Shown here: in pieces, positions 11,955 through 24,345 of the stretch
Position numbering within the stretch: the stretch's first letter is position 1
Layout: each line of letters begins with the position of its first letter
NCBI GenBank assembly: GCA_009760855.2
Contig: WPIO01000093.1
Span: forward strand, 1,075,001 to 1,139,000
Direction of reading: 5' to 3'
Length of the DNA stretch: 64,000 bases
Source of the DNA: Cristatella mucedo
Taxonomy: Eukaryota; Bryozoa; Phylactolaemata; Cristatellidae
The notes under the pieces: model-generated
What the model saw: the letters and a program-made list of their open reading frames with translations, nothing else
Database searches by the model: none
What the model was told of the DNA's origin: nothing
Made by a program: the position numbers and the translations under genes

Positions 11955-13420
11955 GCTAGTAAGTTCCAGTCTGGCTTTAGAGTTAATCACTCCACAGAGT
12001 CAGCATTGCTTCGGGTATACAACGACCTACTTAGGAATTCAGACATGGGTAGAGTGTCTCTGCTTGTTTTGCTTGATCTTTCGGCAGCTTTTGATACTAT
12101 CGATCACAAAGTCCTTCTAAAGCGCCTCTCATCTCGCCTAGGCATCGCTGGCACTGCTCTGTAGTGGTTCAGGTCCTATCTCAGTGGGAGACTCCAGAGT
12201 GTTGACGTGAATGGACAAAGATCATCTGAAGTACCTCTAAAATATGGAGTACCTCAGGGCTCCGTGCTAGGTCCGGTTCTTTTCATGGTTTATACTCTCC
12301 CTCTTGCTGATGTGATTGCCAAGCACAATCTAGGCTTTCACTTCTATGCGGATGACACTCAGTTGTACCTTTGCTTTGATCCCTTCCAGCCTTCGAGCAC
12401 CTCAAATTTTCTCAACTCACTTGCTGTATGCATGGATGACATCCGCACATGGATGGCAGCAAATTTTCTAAAACTAAACTATGATAAAACTAACTTACTA
12501 GTTATGGGCAAACCCAGTGTGATTCAGAGATTGGAAAGGCTGACTCTCAAAATTGGTTCTGCCAGCATATCTCCAGTTGAATCAGCTCGAAATCTAGGTG
12601 TCATATTCCAAAGCGACCTCTCGTTAGACGACCATATCAGCTCCACAGTTAAATCTGCCTATTTTCAGCTTCATAACATTGCTAAAATTCGGGCTTGTTT
12701 AGATAAGGATACCACGTCTAAGTTGGTCCATACATTCGTGACATCTCGTCTCGACTCCTGCAACTCACTGCTTACTGGCCTACCGGCATGTGCGATCAGG
12801 CGATTGCACTGGTGCAAAATTCTACAGCTAGGCTTGTCTGTCGTGAGCGTCACAGTTGCCACATTACTCCACTTTTCGCCGACCTGCACTGGCTACCAGT
12901 CAAGCAACGGATTGACTTCAACGTTTTGCTGCTCACTTTTAGGTCCCTTCATTCTGTGGCTCCAGCCTATCTGTCAGATATACTACCCCATCAGGCCAAG
13001 CATCGTACCACCTGCTTTTCGGAATCCAACAGTCTACAAATACCTCGTACAAACCTTAAATCTTTTGGAGACCCTGCATTTAGTTCGTATGCTCCCAAAG
13101 CCTGGAACTTCCTCCCTCTGACTTGCGTCAGAACATCCCCTGACCTGACCACATTTAAAAGGAACTTAAAAACACACCTATTTAGGACAGCATTTAGTGG
13201 GTCCCTGTGATTCGTCCTTGATGTGCTTATGCGTGCTGACGCTGTGCATGCTGCCACTAAGCACATTTGCGTGCTGACCCTGTGCATGTCACCCCTAACC
13301 ATGTTATTCATTTTGTTTGTTTTTCAAGCATGATTTTACTTACCATTCAATTGCATTTCACTTTGCAGCAAATGTAAATCTAGAAAGAGATTAAGTTCTC
13401 TGAGGGCACTTTATCAAGTG

Positions 13421-13463
<43 letters not shown>
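11955..13463 (+). mobile_element. LINE-A copy, 5'-truncated, with RT domain
   Basis: A CR1/L2-like non-LTR retrotransposon copy. Reverse transcriptase motifs in order are FQSGFR..HSTESALL, LDLSAAFDTIDH, GVPQGSVLGPVLF, HFYADDTQLYL (catalytic YADD) and FLKLN.DKTNLLV. The typical C-terminal region ending SYAPKAWNF and KTHLF follows. A TAG at 12162-12164 replaces a CAG codon seen in another copy. A one-base loss near 12807 shifts the frame. The noncoding 3' end closes with the stem-loop and a long (ATT)n. The endonuclease part is missing. The copy is dead. Confidence 0.92.
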
Positions 13464-13494
13464 GGAAGGTTAGGGTTTACCAAGACATTGTTAT

Positions 13495-13572
13495 AATAGT
13501 ATGTCATTTGTATAGCCCTCTAAGAGAACCAAATCTCTACCCAGGTGATTTACACTCTGCTGCAAGAAGCAA
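13495..13572 (-). repeat. LINE-A 3' tail, diverged
   Basis: CATTTGTATAGCCCTCTAAG, then AGAACCAAATCTCTACCCAG, then TTTACACTCTGCTGCAAGAA on the minus strand. Confidence 0.6.
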
Positions 13573-14294
13573 TAACTAAGGCTAAAATGGCACGCATGTT
13601 ATCAAGCTTAGACAAGCAAGCAAAAGCCCTCAATATAATTCTTTTCTTATTCCAACTGCGCTTTGGTTGCCCATAGTATTTCATAAGTATACAAGCTTCT
13701 CTTAAAGATATGTGGCAGATCACAAAATGCGCAGTGCATGCCTTATCAAGTGTCTCAAGGACTGTTTGGCCACCGATACACTTGCATTGCAGACACATAG
13801 AATGCTACTGAAATGCTCGTGCTTGACAATATGAGTGCTTCAAAATAAGACATAGTGGGTTACTATGGTTAAGAGGCTTTAATGGGCGATGAAACCCTAT
13901 GTTGGGGGTATATTGCTTAGGCCAGGATCAGTAGAACATTTTGTATGGTGTTCATAGTCGACTTACATGTTTTTGGCACGCCCATGAACTCGGCCACAAA
14001 GAATTGACTAGAAGCTCTAGTGGTTCATTAGCATGGATCCAAGGGCTAAAGAGATCGATCAGCAATTGTTTGTTGCTATTGAATTAACGTGACTTTTGGT
14101 CGACAGGTATAAAGAAAGCACAAGGGCTAGTACACTGCAACCTCCATCCTCAGGGGCATGCTGTCAATTGATTAGTGATGACATGCACAGTTTCTGTATG
14201 CATAAGCACACGAAAGATAGTTTACACGGTCCCGGTAAATGCTGCAAGGAACAGGTGGATTTTTACCTGCTTTAAAAATTAAAAGTTAATGTTT
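13573..14294. other. No gene recognised
   Basis: AT-leaning unique-looking sequence between repeats. No open frame is longer than about 82 codons and no domain is recognisable. Confidence 0.45.
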
Positions 14295-14424
14295 TACTGA
14301 TTCAACAGCCTCATTTATACAGCGGCAGAAAAGCCATAGTGGCCATTACCTCCGATTGCAGTGGGCAATAAAGGATCGCCCCCCCCTGCAGTTCTCGAAC
14401 CCACGAGGAGAGCGAGCACCCTCG
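14295..14424 (-). repeat. SINE-B, minus strand
   Basis: TGATTCAACAGCCTCATTTA, then TACAGCGGCAGAA, the GCAGTGGGCAATAAAGGATC body, then TTCTCGAACCCACGA. This is the SINE-B body with a diverged box B. Confidence 0.7.
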
Positions 14425-14454
14425 AGCTAATTAATACCCACAAATGCCATTCAG

Positions 14455-15130
14455 TTACGTGAACTTGTGACATTAATTGGTAGTGAGTGCCATGCTTTGA
14501 GAGCACGTGAACTAAAGGCATAGTTTTCAAAGGATTTGAGCAGGTTATCGATGCAGCTAAACGACTTCGAGTAAGAACAGCAAGTGGTACGATGAGGAAG
14601 TATGTCAGATTGTTTGGCGGGTGCATGAAAATGGAGGGACCTACAAGTGGACGACAAAACCTTGAAGTCGCTACGCTACTTGATAGGGAGCCAGTGAAGA
14701 TCGGTGACAAGTGTTGTAATTCGGCAGCTGCAACGATCGCGACAGACAAGCCTAACTGCAGAGGTTTGTGCCAACTGTGTTTTATTGCACAGGCGGAAGA
14801 CGTGCAAGAAGTGAATTACAGAAGTCGAGATGAGATGTTGTCAATACACGGACCAGCTTGGCTGTGATATCTTTATCCAAGCAACTCAGAATTTATTCGA
14901 AGTTAGGTATCTGAAAGTAGGTGGAGCTGACAGTGGAGCTGATGTGGCCACCTAATGAAAGGTCATTTTGGAACAAAACACTCAGATTCCATGCAGAGGC
15001 TACAGTAGATATGCTTGTGAAACCCAATTTGAGGGTTAGGCTTTCCAGGTTCTGAGTAATGCTACGTTTGCTGATACATAGTAAGTTGGTTTCATGGTCA
15101 TTCAATTTGAGAAATTGAGCTGTCTTCCAA
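14455..15130 (-). mobile_element. LINE-A fragment, strongly decayed
   Basis: Minus-strand translation in several frames recovers LINE-A motifs (SFENYAFSSRALKAWHSLP, ETNLLCISKRS, ASAWNLSVLFQNDLSLGGH). The frame is broken repeatedly, so this is an old copy. Confidence 0.75.
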
Positions 15131-15724
15131 GTTAAGGTGAGTCGCCCTGTTCTTTATGGTCCACTCTGGTCCAGCGATTTCTATGGAAATTGATTTGAAT
15201 TAGACTGGTCTCTGGTATGAAAGCAAATCGCTGGCAAAGCAAATTGAATCTTCTGTTCTACTGCTGTGTGGATCTCTTAATTATTTGATAGCCTAGAACT
15301 GGGTGATTGATGCTATGCTCTCCTTCACAAAGAGTCCTGCTCCTCTGTTCAAAAAGGAGAAAATCGGTCCAACGAAGTCGGAGATCTGAGAAAGGCCACC
15401 TGCTCCACGGAAACCGTGGAAACAAGGAACAGCTGTCACTTGTAGTTGGTGCAGTATTTGTTTTCAAACAGCTAAAGATCACATGGTTGCTAGGGAGCCG
15501 GGATATTTAAGCACGGCTATTATAAGGACCAGCTGGTTTGAAAGCCTCCGTGGAAGAGTCAGCAGGTGGAATGGTAGGCATCAATGTTGCAAGCATGGGA
15601 TGGGCTTGCAGGGCAGGCAGGGATTAGGATAGCAACCGTGACGGCGGAGCCTGCTGCAGCTGTGATGGGATTGAAGACGGCAGCAAGTCCAGCCGACCCG
15701 ATAGAGGCAGGAAGGGCAAAGCTA

Positions 15725-15992
<268 letters not shown>

Positions 15993-15993
<1 letters not shown>

Positions 15994-16395
15994 AGTGTCT
16001 GACCACCTTGCCGGCGATGCACTTGGTTCCATTTAGCGTTGGCTCTACTGGAACAGCAGGGCTGCTGGCCATGGATGACATGGTAGGCCTTGGGCTGAGC
16101 GGCAGCGCTGGAGTTGACAATGATTGCTATTTCAGCTGCAGAGCTGGTAGCGTTGGACATGATACATGAGAGGTTGGTTTCATGCGAGCTCTCGAATGTC
16201 AATGTGCTCACTGTCTGCCTCGCAATGCCGAGTGCCGGCTTCTTCCGGCTGGCTATAATATCAAGTCCGACATGCCCAAGGAGAAGTCACTGGTTGACAG
16301 CACGATGAAAGGGCAACTGCAGGCCTCGAGAGAAATGAGCCTAATCAATCAAGAGATGGCACGAAATTTGGAATCAGCCACTGAGGGGCCTAGAG
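15993..16395. other. No gene recognised
   Basis: Sequence between the (GA)n tract and the next LINE-A piece. Only short open frames with no recognisable domain. Confidence 0.4.
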
Positions 16396-16965
16396 AATGA
16401 TCAAATCGTTTGGAGCCCGTGCCTTTAGTTCCTATGCTCCCGAAGCCTGGAACTCACTTCCGACTGGCATCACGACATTCCCTGACTTGACGGCATTTAA
16501 AAAGAAGCTAAAATGCATCTATTTATCACAGCATTTACTGAGTCCATGTGATTCGTCATATGTGTGCTTATGCATGCTGACACCGTGACTGCTGCCACTT
16601 ACAGCATTTGGTGGGTCTTTGTGATTCGTTCTTTGTGTGCGCGTACCTACTTACACTATGCCTGCTGCTTGCGGTGCCACCAGTCATTTGGTAATGCTTT
16701 CTATACAGTATCTTGAAAGTGCCTAGAAAGAGATTCAGTTCTCTGAGGATGCTGTACAAATGTATTATATTATTGTTATTACTATTACTAACCATCTGTG
16801 CATGCTGACGTGGTGCATGTCACGTCTAACCATGTTATGCTTGTTGTAATTAAGCATGCTGCCACTAAGCCATTCGACCGTGCTTACTTTGCAGCATATG
16901 TAAAGTTCCTAGAAAGAGATTAAGTTTTCTGAGGGCACTATACAAATGTATTAATATTAATAATA
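16396..16965 (+). mobile_element. Two LINE-A 3' ends in tandem
   Basis: The first (16396-16780) encodes FGARAFSSYAPEAWNSLP and ends in a stem-loop tail with TTATTATATT. A second 3' end follows (about 16795-16965) with its own GTAAAGTTCCTAGAAAGAGA tail. Confidence 0.75.
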
Positions 16966-17045
16966 ATATTGCTATTATGATAATATTACATTTGTGTAGC
17001 TCCCTCAGATAACTTAATCTCTTTCTATGTTGCCATTGCTTAGGT
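16966..17045 (-). repeat. LINE-A 3' tail
   Basis: TTACATTTGTGTAGCTCCCT, then CAGATAACTTAATCTCTTTC. A minus-strand tail lies tail to tail with the preceding plus copy. Confidence 0.65.
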
Positions 17046-18269
17046 GCTTACTGCCTGCCAAACTCAAGTTGCACGAGTTAGACAATAAGGTCAGACGACT
17101 TTTTCCTGGAGGCGATGGCTCTCCACAGCTCTATAAGGTGTAGCTTGGGCAGCTGCTGCCTCGGTTGCTCGCTGCCACTGCGGGTCAAGGTCATCAGAGG
17201 AGCCGCTGCCCTGGATGCTCACTAGGCATTGTGCCACATTCGAGAGGGTCACGAAGCACAAGCCCTTTGCTTACAGAGTTATTCAAACGAGGCTTGCAAT
17301 GTGCCCTCGACCACGCCCTTCTTGGAGCCGATATGTTTGAGATCATGCTTTTTGCAAATCGTAGAGGACGAACGTTTGTAACTTGGTGAGGAGCTGAGCT
17401 GACTTAAGGTTTGCTCGCATCAGTTAAACTCTGTCACAGTTGTTTATCTATCTGGGCGTGTTTTCACTCTCAACATCAGACTTATATACCATCTTTAAAG
17501 TGCTTGTGGACAGAGAGCATGTGCACAGCGATCTGGTATGACGTACAGAAATTGCATGTGCTAGAGCTCTTTCTGGGGCTATTAAATTTGGCAGCAGGAT
17601 AGGGATACGAGCAGCACAGAAAAAGCCTCGTAAACTTCTTTTGTTGAATCAGCCAGTAAGTCACGAATTAGTGGATCATATTTCTTGTCCAAGATCACGT
17701 GACATGCATTTGGGCTAGTCTCGAGCACTGCCTTGTTATTCGACATTATCCCTCCTATGATTCCGATAGCGCTGTTTATCCGGCTGCAGGACAGGCGAAG
17801 TTGCGGATGTCGATGCAGTGTGTTGTTAGGATTATATCGCTTGGCGGGGTTCTGGATCATTGATTTTGGCACCAAGCAGAAGGGTGAAGAGGTCAGGTCA
17901 GGCCGACGGCATGCAGAGAAGAGTGTCAGCTTAGCCCTAGTAGGCTGGAGAGAAGTGCACACGTCAGCCCATTCCTAGTCAACAGGACATCCCATGTCAG
18001 CACACATCAAACGAGCCTTGCCTAGCCTGCACGCTTGCTAGCAGCCCACTGCATCAAAGGGGTGGGCATGTGCCAGTGTTGTTGCTGACAGCAGCAGAGT
18101 AGCATTACGTCAGAGACCTGTAAGAAGTTGATATGCTGTGGTATTGAAAAGAAGTAAGTAAACACCGGTAAGTGCCAATCTCCTTTTTAATGATATAGCA
18201 CCAGGATTTTTATTTTTGCAAGATATTAAATGTGATTGTAATACACACCCACACATGTGCGCACGCACG

Positions 18270-18270
<1 letters not shown>
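17046..18270. other. No gene recognised
   Basis: Unassigned sequence. Open frames reach about 126 codons (17582-17962 minus) but lack recognisable domains and splice context. Confidence 0.4.

Positions 18271-18357
<87 letters not shown>
18271..18357. repeat. (AC)n microsatellite
   Basis: An uninterrupted AC dinucleotide run, directly abutting the end of a DNA transposon-like element. Confidence 0.98.
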
Positions 18358-18360
<3 letters not shown>

Positions 18361-18364
<4 letters not shown>

Positions 18365-18805
18365 ACCGTGTGTAAGCTCCCCCCCCATGTATAAGCCCCC
18401 CAATTTTTTACAACTTTTTTGGAAAAATATTTTTATTCAATAACTGAATGAAATGAACAATATCATGACTAATAATAATCACTCATGTCACTACCACTAT
18501 CCTCTGCATCAGGAAAAGGTGATGATACCTTTCCATCTACCTCGTTCCTATCACAGGCTTGAAATTTGGTGGAAATTCCGTTGTCATTTTCGTCGTCACT
18601 CTCTTCTTTGACTGCATCATCTTTCGTTTTGTCCATTGCATCTGAAAGGCCACAAATGCATTCAAAATGCATTCAAATACCGGAAATGCATTCAAAGCAG
18701 GTACGTTGTTTAACACAATATTAAAGCAAAGAGTAACCTCTCATGTATGTCCCCTCTTCATTATTTGACCCCAAATTTTAGAAAGGGGGCTAATGGCCGG
18801 TAAAA
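18361..18805 (-). mobile_element. pogo/Tigger-like DNA transposon remnant
   Basis: The two ends are imperfect inverted repeats. The left begins TTTTACCGTGTGTAAGC. The right, read in reverse complement, begins TTTTACCGGCCATTAGCCCCC. Both are flanked by TA (18359-18360, 18806-18807), the usual duplication of the Tc1/mariner/pogo superfamily. Inside on the minus strand lies an acidic open frame ending SGSDMSDYY with an AATAAA downstream. The DDE catalytic core is absent, so the element is internally deleted. Superfamily assignment rests on ends and tail only. Confidence 0.55.
18469..18672 (-). pseudogene. Acidic C-terminal fragment of a transposase-like ORF
   Basis: A 67-codon acidic, Ser/Asp/Glu-rich frame (ESDDENDNG, DAEDSGSDMSDYY). 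Its place inside inverted repeats and the polyadenylation hexamer at 18432-18437 suggest the tail of a pogo-type transposase. Without the catalytic domain this is inference. Confidence 0.4.
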
Positions 18806-18815
18806 TAGGCATATA

Positions 18816-18882
18816 TATATAATGCTAAAATAATATATATATATATATATATATAATATAATATATATATATATATATATAT
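18816..18882. repeat. (AT)n microsatellite
   Basis: Alternating AT runs interrupted by AATATAATATA, just beyond the DNA transposon remnant. Confidence 0.9.
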
Positions 18883-19501
18883 CGAGAGGGAGGGAGGGGC
18901 AGGAGATACAATTACTGGGATTCACTTTATATGTCATAAGTGGTCTATACAAGGTTTAGTGAGTACTTCAGGCATGCGTCAATGCAAATGTTAATTAATC
19001 CATTTTTTGTTTGCTGCTTTGGAGTGGAAGGCATACTTGCCCGATGGCATACCTCAACCACTCGAACCTCCTTTATTTTTGCATCGGCATGCTTTAGTGG
19101 CTTCACTACGGTTATTTCTGAGCACAGTATTGCAAACTTTAGCTTTTGGCCATATCCATATCACCTGCAAGAATCTAATAATGGTTGAGTTGACCAGCCT
19201 TCTAGTAGGTTAGAGTACACCCCTTCGATATTATAGGAATGCCTACTAGGGCATTGTTTTAAGCTTTGTTTTTGCTTAGTAATTTCCTCCAGGACATGCT
19301 GGAGTGCATTGCCCGCAGTGCGCATTTCCCAGGGGAGGGGTGAGTTGCCATGTTGGCTGGATTATTGTACCAATGTAAATTTAATATATTATGATATACT
19401 CGTGCTTCTGCCTTGTACAGTTTTTGGGAGGGGGTTGAGCCACTTGCCAACCAAGTCTTAGCCCTGGGTGGTTAGGTGTGCACACTTCTCGACGAGAAGG
19501 T

Positions 19502-19541
19502 CGTGAACCAGTGCACACCATATGGAGTGCACTGGTTCACG
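19502..19541. repeat. Perfect 15-bp hairpin
   Basis: The arm CGTGAACCAGTGCAC (19502-19516) and its exact reverse complement (19527-19541) are separated by a 10-base loop. It lies outside any recognised repeat. Function is unknown. Confidence 0.85.
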
Positions 19542-20169
19542 TCTTTCAGCAGGCAATTCAGCATTTATTCCACACAGCAAATGAGGTGAAAGCCGCTCGC
19601 TACGGTTCTCGTGCTGCTATATAAATGTCGAATCGAGCCGCAAGTTTTGCGGATTGTTACATTCCGTTCGTGTTTGACTCGGGGATTTGCAGCTCTTTCC
19701 ATGTTCGTTTTGTAACTTCAGTTATGTGTACATGCACATTTTAAAGCACTGGTTTCGGTCGGCCGATGAAGTATACATAGTGCATCCTGGGTCCTTTCGG
19801 CTCGGTAGGCTCCGGTATCGGATCCGTTTGCTGCTTGCTCCCGTGCCCCGTGACCCCTGTTGTTCCTCCAACCCACTCCTCTTCCCTAGCCGTGGCTCTT
19901 CCTTCTCACTCACTTCTCTTGCAACGTCCACTTCTTCTTTCTTCTCCGACTCATTTCTCCTCTTTGCTTCCTTCTTGCTTCCCTTTCTCACCTCCTCACT
20001 TCCCTTTCTCACCTCCTCACTTCCCTCATCATTCCATCACTCCTCCCCTCCTAGGCCTTGGCCTTGGTTTTTTGTTGTTCTTAGCAGTCGGTCATGCAGG
20101 TGACCTGATTGTTTGAAGGCAGTTGGGGTGTTGGTGACATTGATCTAACCTTGCTGCCATGTATGATAT
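19542..20169. other. No gene recognised, CT-rich stretch
   Basis: 19840-20060 is strongly pyrimidine-rich on the plus strand with short direct repeats of CTTTCTCACCTCCTCACTTC. Long frames on both strands there reflect low complexity. Confidence 0.45.
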
Positions 20170-20276
20170 ACTCACCATTCAATTGCGTTTCCCTTTGCAG
20201 CAAATGTAAAGCGCCTAGAAAGAGATTGAGTTCTCTGAGGGCACTTTATCAAGTGTATTGTTATTATTATTATTAT
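20170..20276 (+). repeat. LINE-A 3' tail
   Basis: CTTTGCAGCAAATGTAAAGC, then GCCTAGAAAGAGATTGAGTT, then CTCTGAGGGCACTTTATCAA and (ATT)n. Close to consensus. Confidence 0.85.
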
Positions 20277-22564
20277 GTACTAGCTGTTAGCTAGCCACAG
20301 GTTTCCCACTTCCCATTTGAGCTTTTGTCACTAGCTACTTGGCTACTAGCTACTCGGCTAGCCACTTGTCATCGTGAGCCGTCTGGTATGCTGCTGCCTG
20401 TGAAAGTGCCCGAATGGTTGCTTCACTGGTGAGGCCCTCGATTCAACTGGTCGCTGGTCAGGTGGACAGGCGTTAATGGTCTCAGTGTGTGCCAGGATGA
20501 ACTGCCCATTAGCAGTTGCAGCCCCATGGAGCCTAACCCAAGGCAGAACGTGAGGGTGAAAGTTTATGGTACTTTGCTGAGCCGGCGGTCGTTTAAGCTG
20601 CTGGGGCGAGCAGCCAGCTGCCGTCTCTTTTGATGGCTGGCAGTCTTGACTATAAACATAAAACATAGACAGTGGCAGCTGCAGACACTCGGTCATGTCT
20701 TGAAATATGTAGTACGAAGTCGATCTGTAAATCCACAGATGCGATAAAGACCGGGTGGGTGTTAATACAGAAAGTTGTCTACAGCCCACTCAAATCGTCA
20801 CCGGGCTTTGTCGAGCTTCGGCGTCGTATGCACAGTTAGTTGCGCAGAAAGTGCTTTACCGAGGTTATGGCTGTTAGTCGCATGCCTCACACAGTACATT
20901 CCAGTCACTATTTTTTTCAACACAGATAGTGGCTGTTCTTCGATGCCTACTGTACTTGACTCACTTTTATGTCAGAATTTTACAGTAAACAGTTTTTTAT
21001 AAAAAAAACAAGTTTGTTAACTGCCCTTAACAGTAGCAGTTCACACTAGGCTGCACTGCTGGCGTCTGCTCAGTACCAGAGACCTGCTCGCTCTCCTTTC
21101 GTGCACCCTGGGGCAGCTTTAGCGATAAGAGCTTGCTGTGCTTCCGAAAGATTTAAGCTTTGTGAATAAACTCTTTCGAAATGCAGTGGGCATGCAAATG
21201 CAACCAAATTTTATCGAATTGCTGTCAATAACGTCATTCTAGCGCAAATGGTCGAAGCGGTCTATGGCTGCTGCCATTCCCGTTGCCAATGCTCAGACGA
21301 TGAGCTGACAATAAGCCAGCATTGCTTCTGACAGGTGAAGTCAGCTGGAGCCATATTGCTGCTTCCTGCTGCTATGAGTCCTTTGCAGTTGGTGCCATGG
21401 CCATGATTCGTGCTCGTATCCCGAGATTAACTGGAAATGATATTAGCCGTGGACTGGCTTTTTCAATGATGGAAAAATGAGAGGACAGCTATATACTGGG
21501 TCCTGGGTTTTTCTGATATTCCCTATACTGCCTTTGCCCGGCTTTTGCACTGAAATGCATGCTTTCACAAAAGTCCTTTTGTAGCCAGGACAGTGCCACC
21601 CACATGGCGCCAGCAGATGACTTTCAGCATACCACATGCAACTAATGACGTGGCAATTTCTGTGCATCGCATACTGGGTACGCACACATGTAATGTCTTT
21701 CAACTATAAAAGTATCAGGGACGTGAGAGACAACGAATTAGGAGATCTGCCCTTCCTTGTTTTCTATCATCTCTCCTTAGATGCCAGAGTTCTGATTCTT
21801 GCTGCTGTGTGTGCTCTACATGATTCTGGAATGGATTTTGATTCGGCTCTGACTCGTGACTTTAGTGGCCTATTCAACAGAAGCTGTCCATGGGGATTTC
21901 GCTCGGTACTAGTATCGTTTACTGCAAAATGTAATCGTTTCCAGACAGAAAGTTCTCTAGCCCTTGGAGTTTCAGCACGTCATACCAGATCGATGTACAC
22001 ATGCTATCCATAAGCTCTCCTAAGATGGCGCACCGGACGAGTAGAGAAAACCCGAATAGATGTACTGTACAACTGCGGCATAATTCAACTGTTCCAGCAT
22101 ACGACCGGATGATTTATCTCACATTTTCACCGAGCTCCTTTTCTCTTCTCGTGCGATTGGAAAACAGCAAGGGAGTTTGACACTCGGGTTAAAAAAAACT
22201 GGTCTTATGCTTACGACTGCAACTGCAGTGCGATCGAGGCGCAGCTGTTGAAGTGATATCTTTATGTCCTGTAGAGCCATCAACGTTAGGCAAAAGTTGT
22301 CTTCCGACCTTGTCATCTTCATCGGGCAGCCTAGAAGCTCAGCCAGCAGCCACGCTATTGCTGCAGCCGTGCACTTTTAGTTTCTCTAGATTTTAGCCAA
22401 CTACTCTGTGGCCGGTTGTAGGCAGCCTTGTCACTTCTATATTGACTCGACTCATTTCATGGAATGCCTGCAGCCAATCTTTTGTGGTATCGTTAATCGG
22501 TGCCTTCTTGGACATGTTGGACTTGGAGGTCACCGCAAGCCAGCCGAGCAGGGAGGTAAAAAAT
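20277..22564. other. No gene recognised
   Basis: Unassigned, mostly non-repetitive sequence. The longest frames (20358-20789 minus and 21636-22013 plus, 143 and 125 codons) show no recognisable motif and no convincing exon borders. Confidence 0.4.
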
Positions 22565-22700
22565 ATATAATTCATTTGTATAGTGCCCTAAGAGAATGTA
22601 CTCTCTATTCGGACGCTTCACATATGCCACAGGGCTCGAACCCACGACTTTGGCCGGACCTTGGCCGGGACTAGCACCTTAACCACTAGGGGTAAGTAAC
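22565..22700 (-). repeat. SINE-A (tRNA-derived head, LINE-A-like tail), minus strand
   Basis: On the minus strand a tRNA-like head with box B (GGGTTCGAGCCCT) is followed by a tail GAAGCGTCCGAATAGAGAG and a GGGCACTATACAAATGAATT end. The tail resembles the LINE-A terminal stem-loop. Confidence 0.75.
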
Positions 22701-22727
22701 CCTTACCCCATGGTCACTGTGAGCAAA

Positions 22728-22960
22728 CATAATAATAATACATTTGTAGAGCACTCTCAGAGAACTGAATCCCTTTCTAAGCTCTTTACAGATGCTGTAT
22801 AGAAAGCATTACCGAATGATCGATGGTAATATCTGCAAGCAGCAGTCATAGTGTAAGCAGGTACATGCACTCGAAAGACAAATCACAAAAGGATGGACCA
22901 CCAAAGGCTGTAATAAGCAGGTGCGTTTTATGCTTCTTTTTAAATGTCGTAGAAGAACTA
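22728..22960 (-). mobile_element. LINE-A 3' noncoding end, minus strand
   Basis: (AAT)n, then CATTTGTAGAGCACTCTCAG, then the 3' noncoding region down to a TTCTTTTTAAATGTCGT motif seen in other copies. Confidence 0.7.
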
Positions 22961-24264
22961 GTGCAGGAGCCAGCAGCTAAACCAATGCAAGCCTGCTAGT
23001 CTCTTGAAATTCCGTGTAAATGTAGCAGTTCCCTAGCAACATTGTGGTTTTTGTAGTGTCATCTTTTCAAGTTTTACTGCCGCAATCCTTTGAGCCGGCT
23101 GCCGTGCTTGAGCCTCCTTGAGACTTCTAGCTAGCCGGCTTCAGCCTAGAGCAGCACGCCCCGGGCAGACGGCTCAGGCAGAGCACGTGCCGCAGGCAGG
23201 GGGGGGGGGTATCGGAGCCTCTCCTCTCGTCGTGAGCAAGAGAGCTCATCGGCCGAGCAATGGCAGCAATGCTAGCTTGCAGCTCGACTGCTGTTGACTG
23301 GCCTGCATTCGGACCAAGGGACTTCGGCTGAACGTGAGCTGTTTGGGGTTTTGGTGCCGTCTCTCTTGCTTTTTCTCAGCCCGTCTGGCTCTCAAATCAT
23401 CTCTGTCTGCGCATCCATTTTTGCTGTGTGAGTAGCCTCAGGCAGTAGACTTGGTGAGCTGCGGTAGCCGATTCACCGGTTATACCCTTGCGTCATCTCC
23501 TCCCACCAGTCCGGCCGATTTTTTTGCAACGTTGGGCTTATCAATCGTGCTGAGCGATGCCGTAACAGGGCTGTTGATGCTCTACTTTGCCCCAAGCCGC
23601 CGGCCCTAACCAGCCCTAGCCAGCCGTGCCGCCCACACGAGGGTTAGCTGTTGTGTTCGTGAGCAGCTTGCAGGAAGTGCTAATTGGACCAACGGCTCCT
23701 AGCTCGTGACCTTGCTGGCACCCTCAGGTCCTAATTCGTGGCAGTCTCCTGTCTGGATTGTGGCCTATGGTAATTAGATTGCCATCGGAACCGTGACCCT
23801 TCTAGCCACGACATTCCTTCAAGCCACAGCCGTCTACTAGCCGATGTGGCAGGCAGTAGTTGGTTGGGCAGTTTAACTGCCCGATGTGCCCGTTCGTAGC
23901 TGGCTGGGCAGCTGGCTGGCGACCGTCAGCTGGCTGGCGATTGCAACTGGCTACTGCTTGTTCGTAGGGCTTGTGGTTGGGCTTCAAGTAGGCTGGCTGA
24001 CCGATCCTACAGCTGTAGACTCTTCTATCCCAGACAACGGCTGCCCCCTCGACGTCCTCGAGCCACTGCCGACCGAAATACAAATTAATTGTATAGTATA
24101 TACCTGCAGCCATATTGCAAGCGTAACCTGCCCAGATTCATTGCAAGGTGGCGTTCAAAGTCTTATCAGCAGGGTCCTGTATTTTGCTCGTTACGAACGA
24201 CTTTTATTTCGGATGGCTTGGTGGAGGCCGCTTGAACTGGCCTTCCTAGTACCGGCTGCTTTTG
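22961..24264. other. No gene recognised
   Basis: Unassigned sequence with a G homopolymer at 23201-23209 and several short GGCTGGCTG repeats near 23890-24000. No supportable exon. Confidence 0.4.
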
Positions 24265-24345
24265 ATTATGTAATGATAATAATACAGTGCCCCCAGAGAA
24301 CCCAGTCTTTTTCTAGGCACTTTACGTGTGCTGTAAAGGAAGCGT
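24265..24345 (-). repeat. LINE-A 3' tail
   Basis: AATAATACAGTGCCCCCAGA, then GAACCCAGTCTTTTTCTAGG, then CACTTTACGTGTGCTGTAAA on the minus strand. Confidence 0.75.

Noticed and set aside
12207-13121. Reverse transcriptase ORF as a possible retron or group II intron
   Set aside because: Motif order, C-terminal region and the stem-loop plus (ATT)n tail identify a eukaryotic non-LTR LINE.
19687-20116. Plus and minus frames of about 95-138 codons
   Set aside because: The sequence is a pyrimidine-rich low-complexity stretch. The charged minus-strand frame has no domain or splice support.
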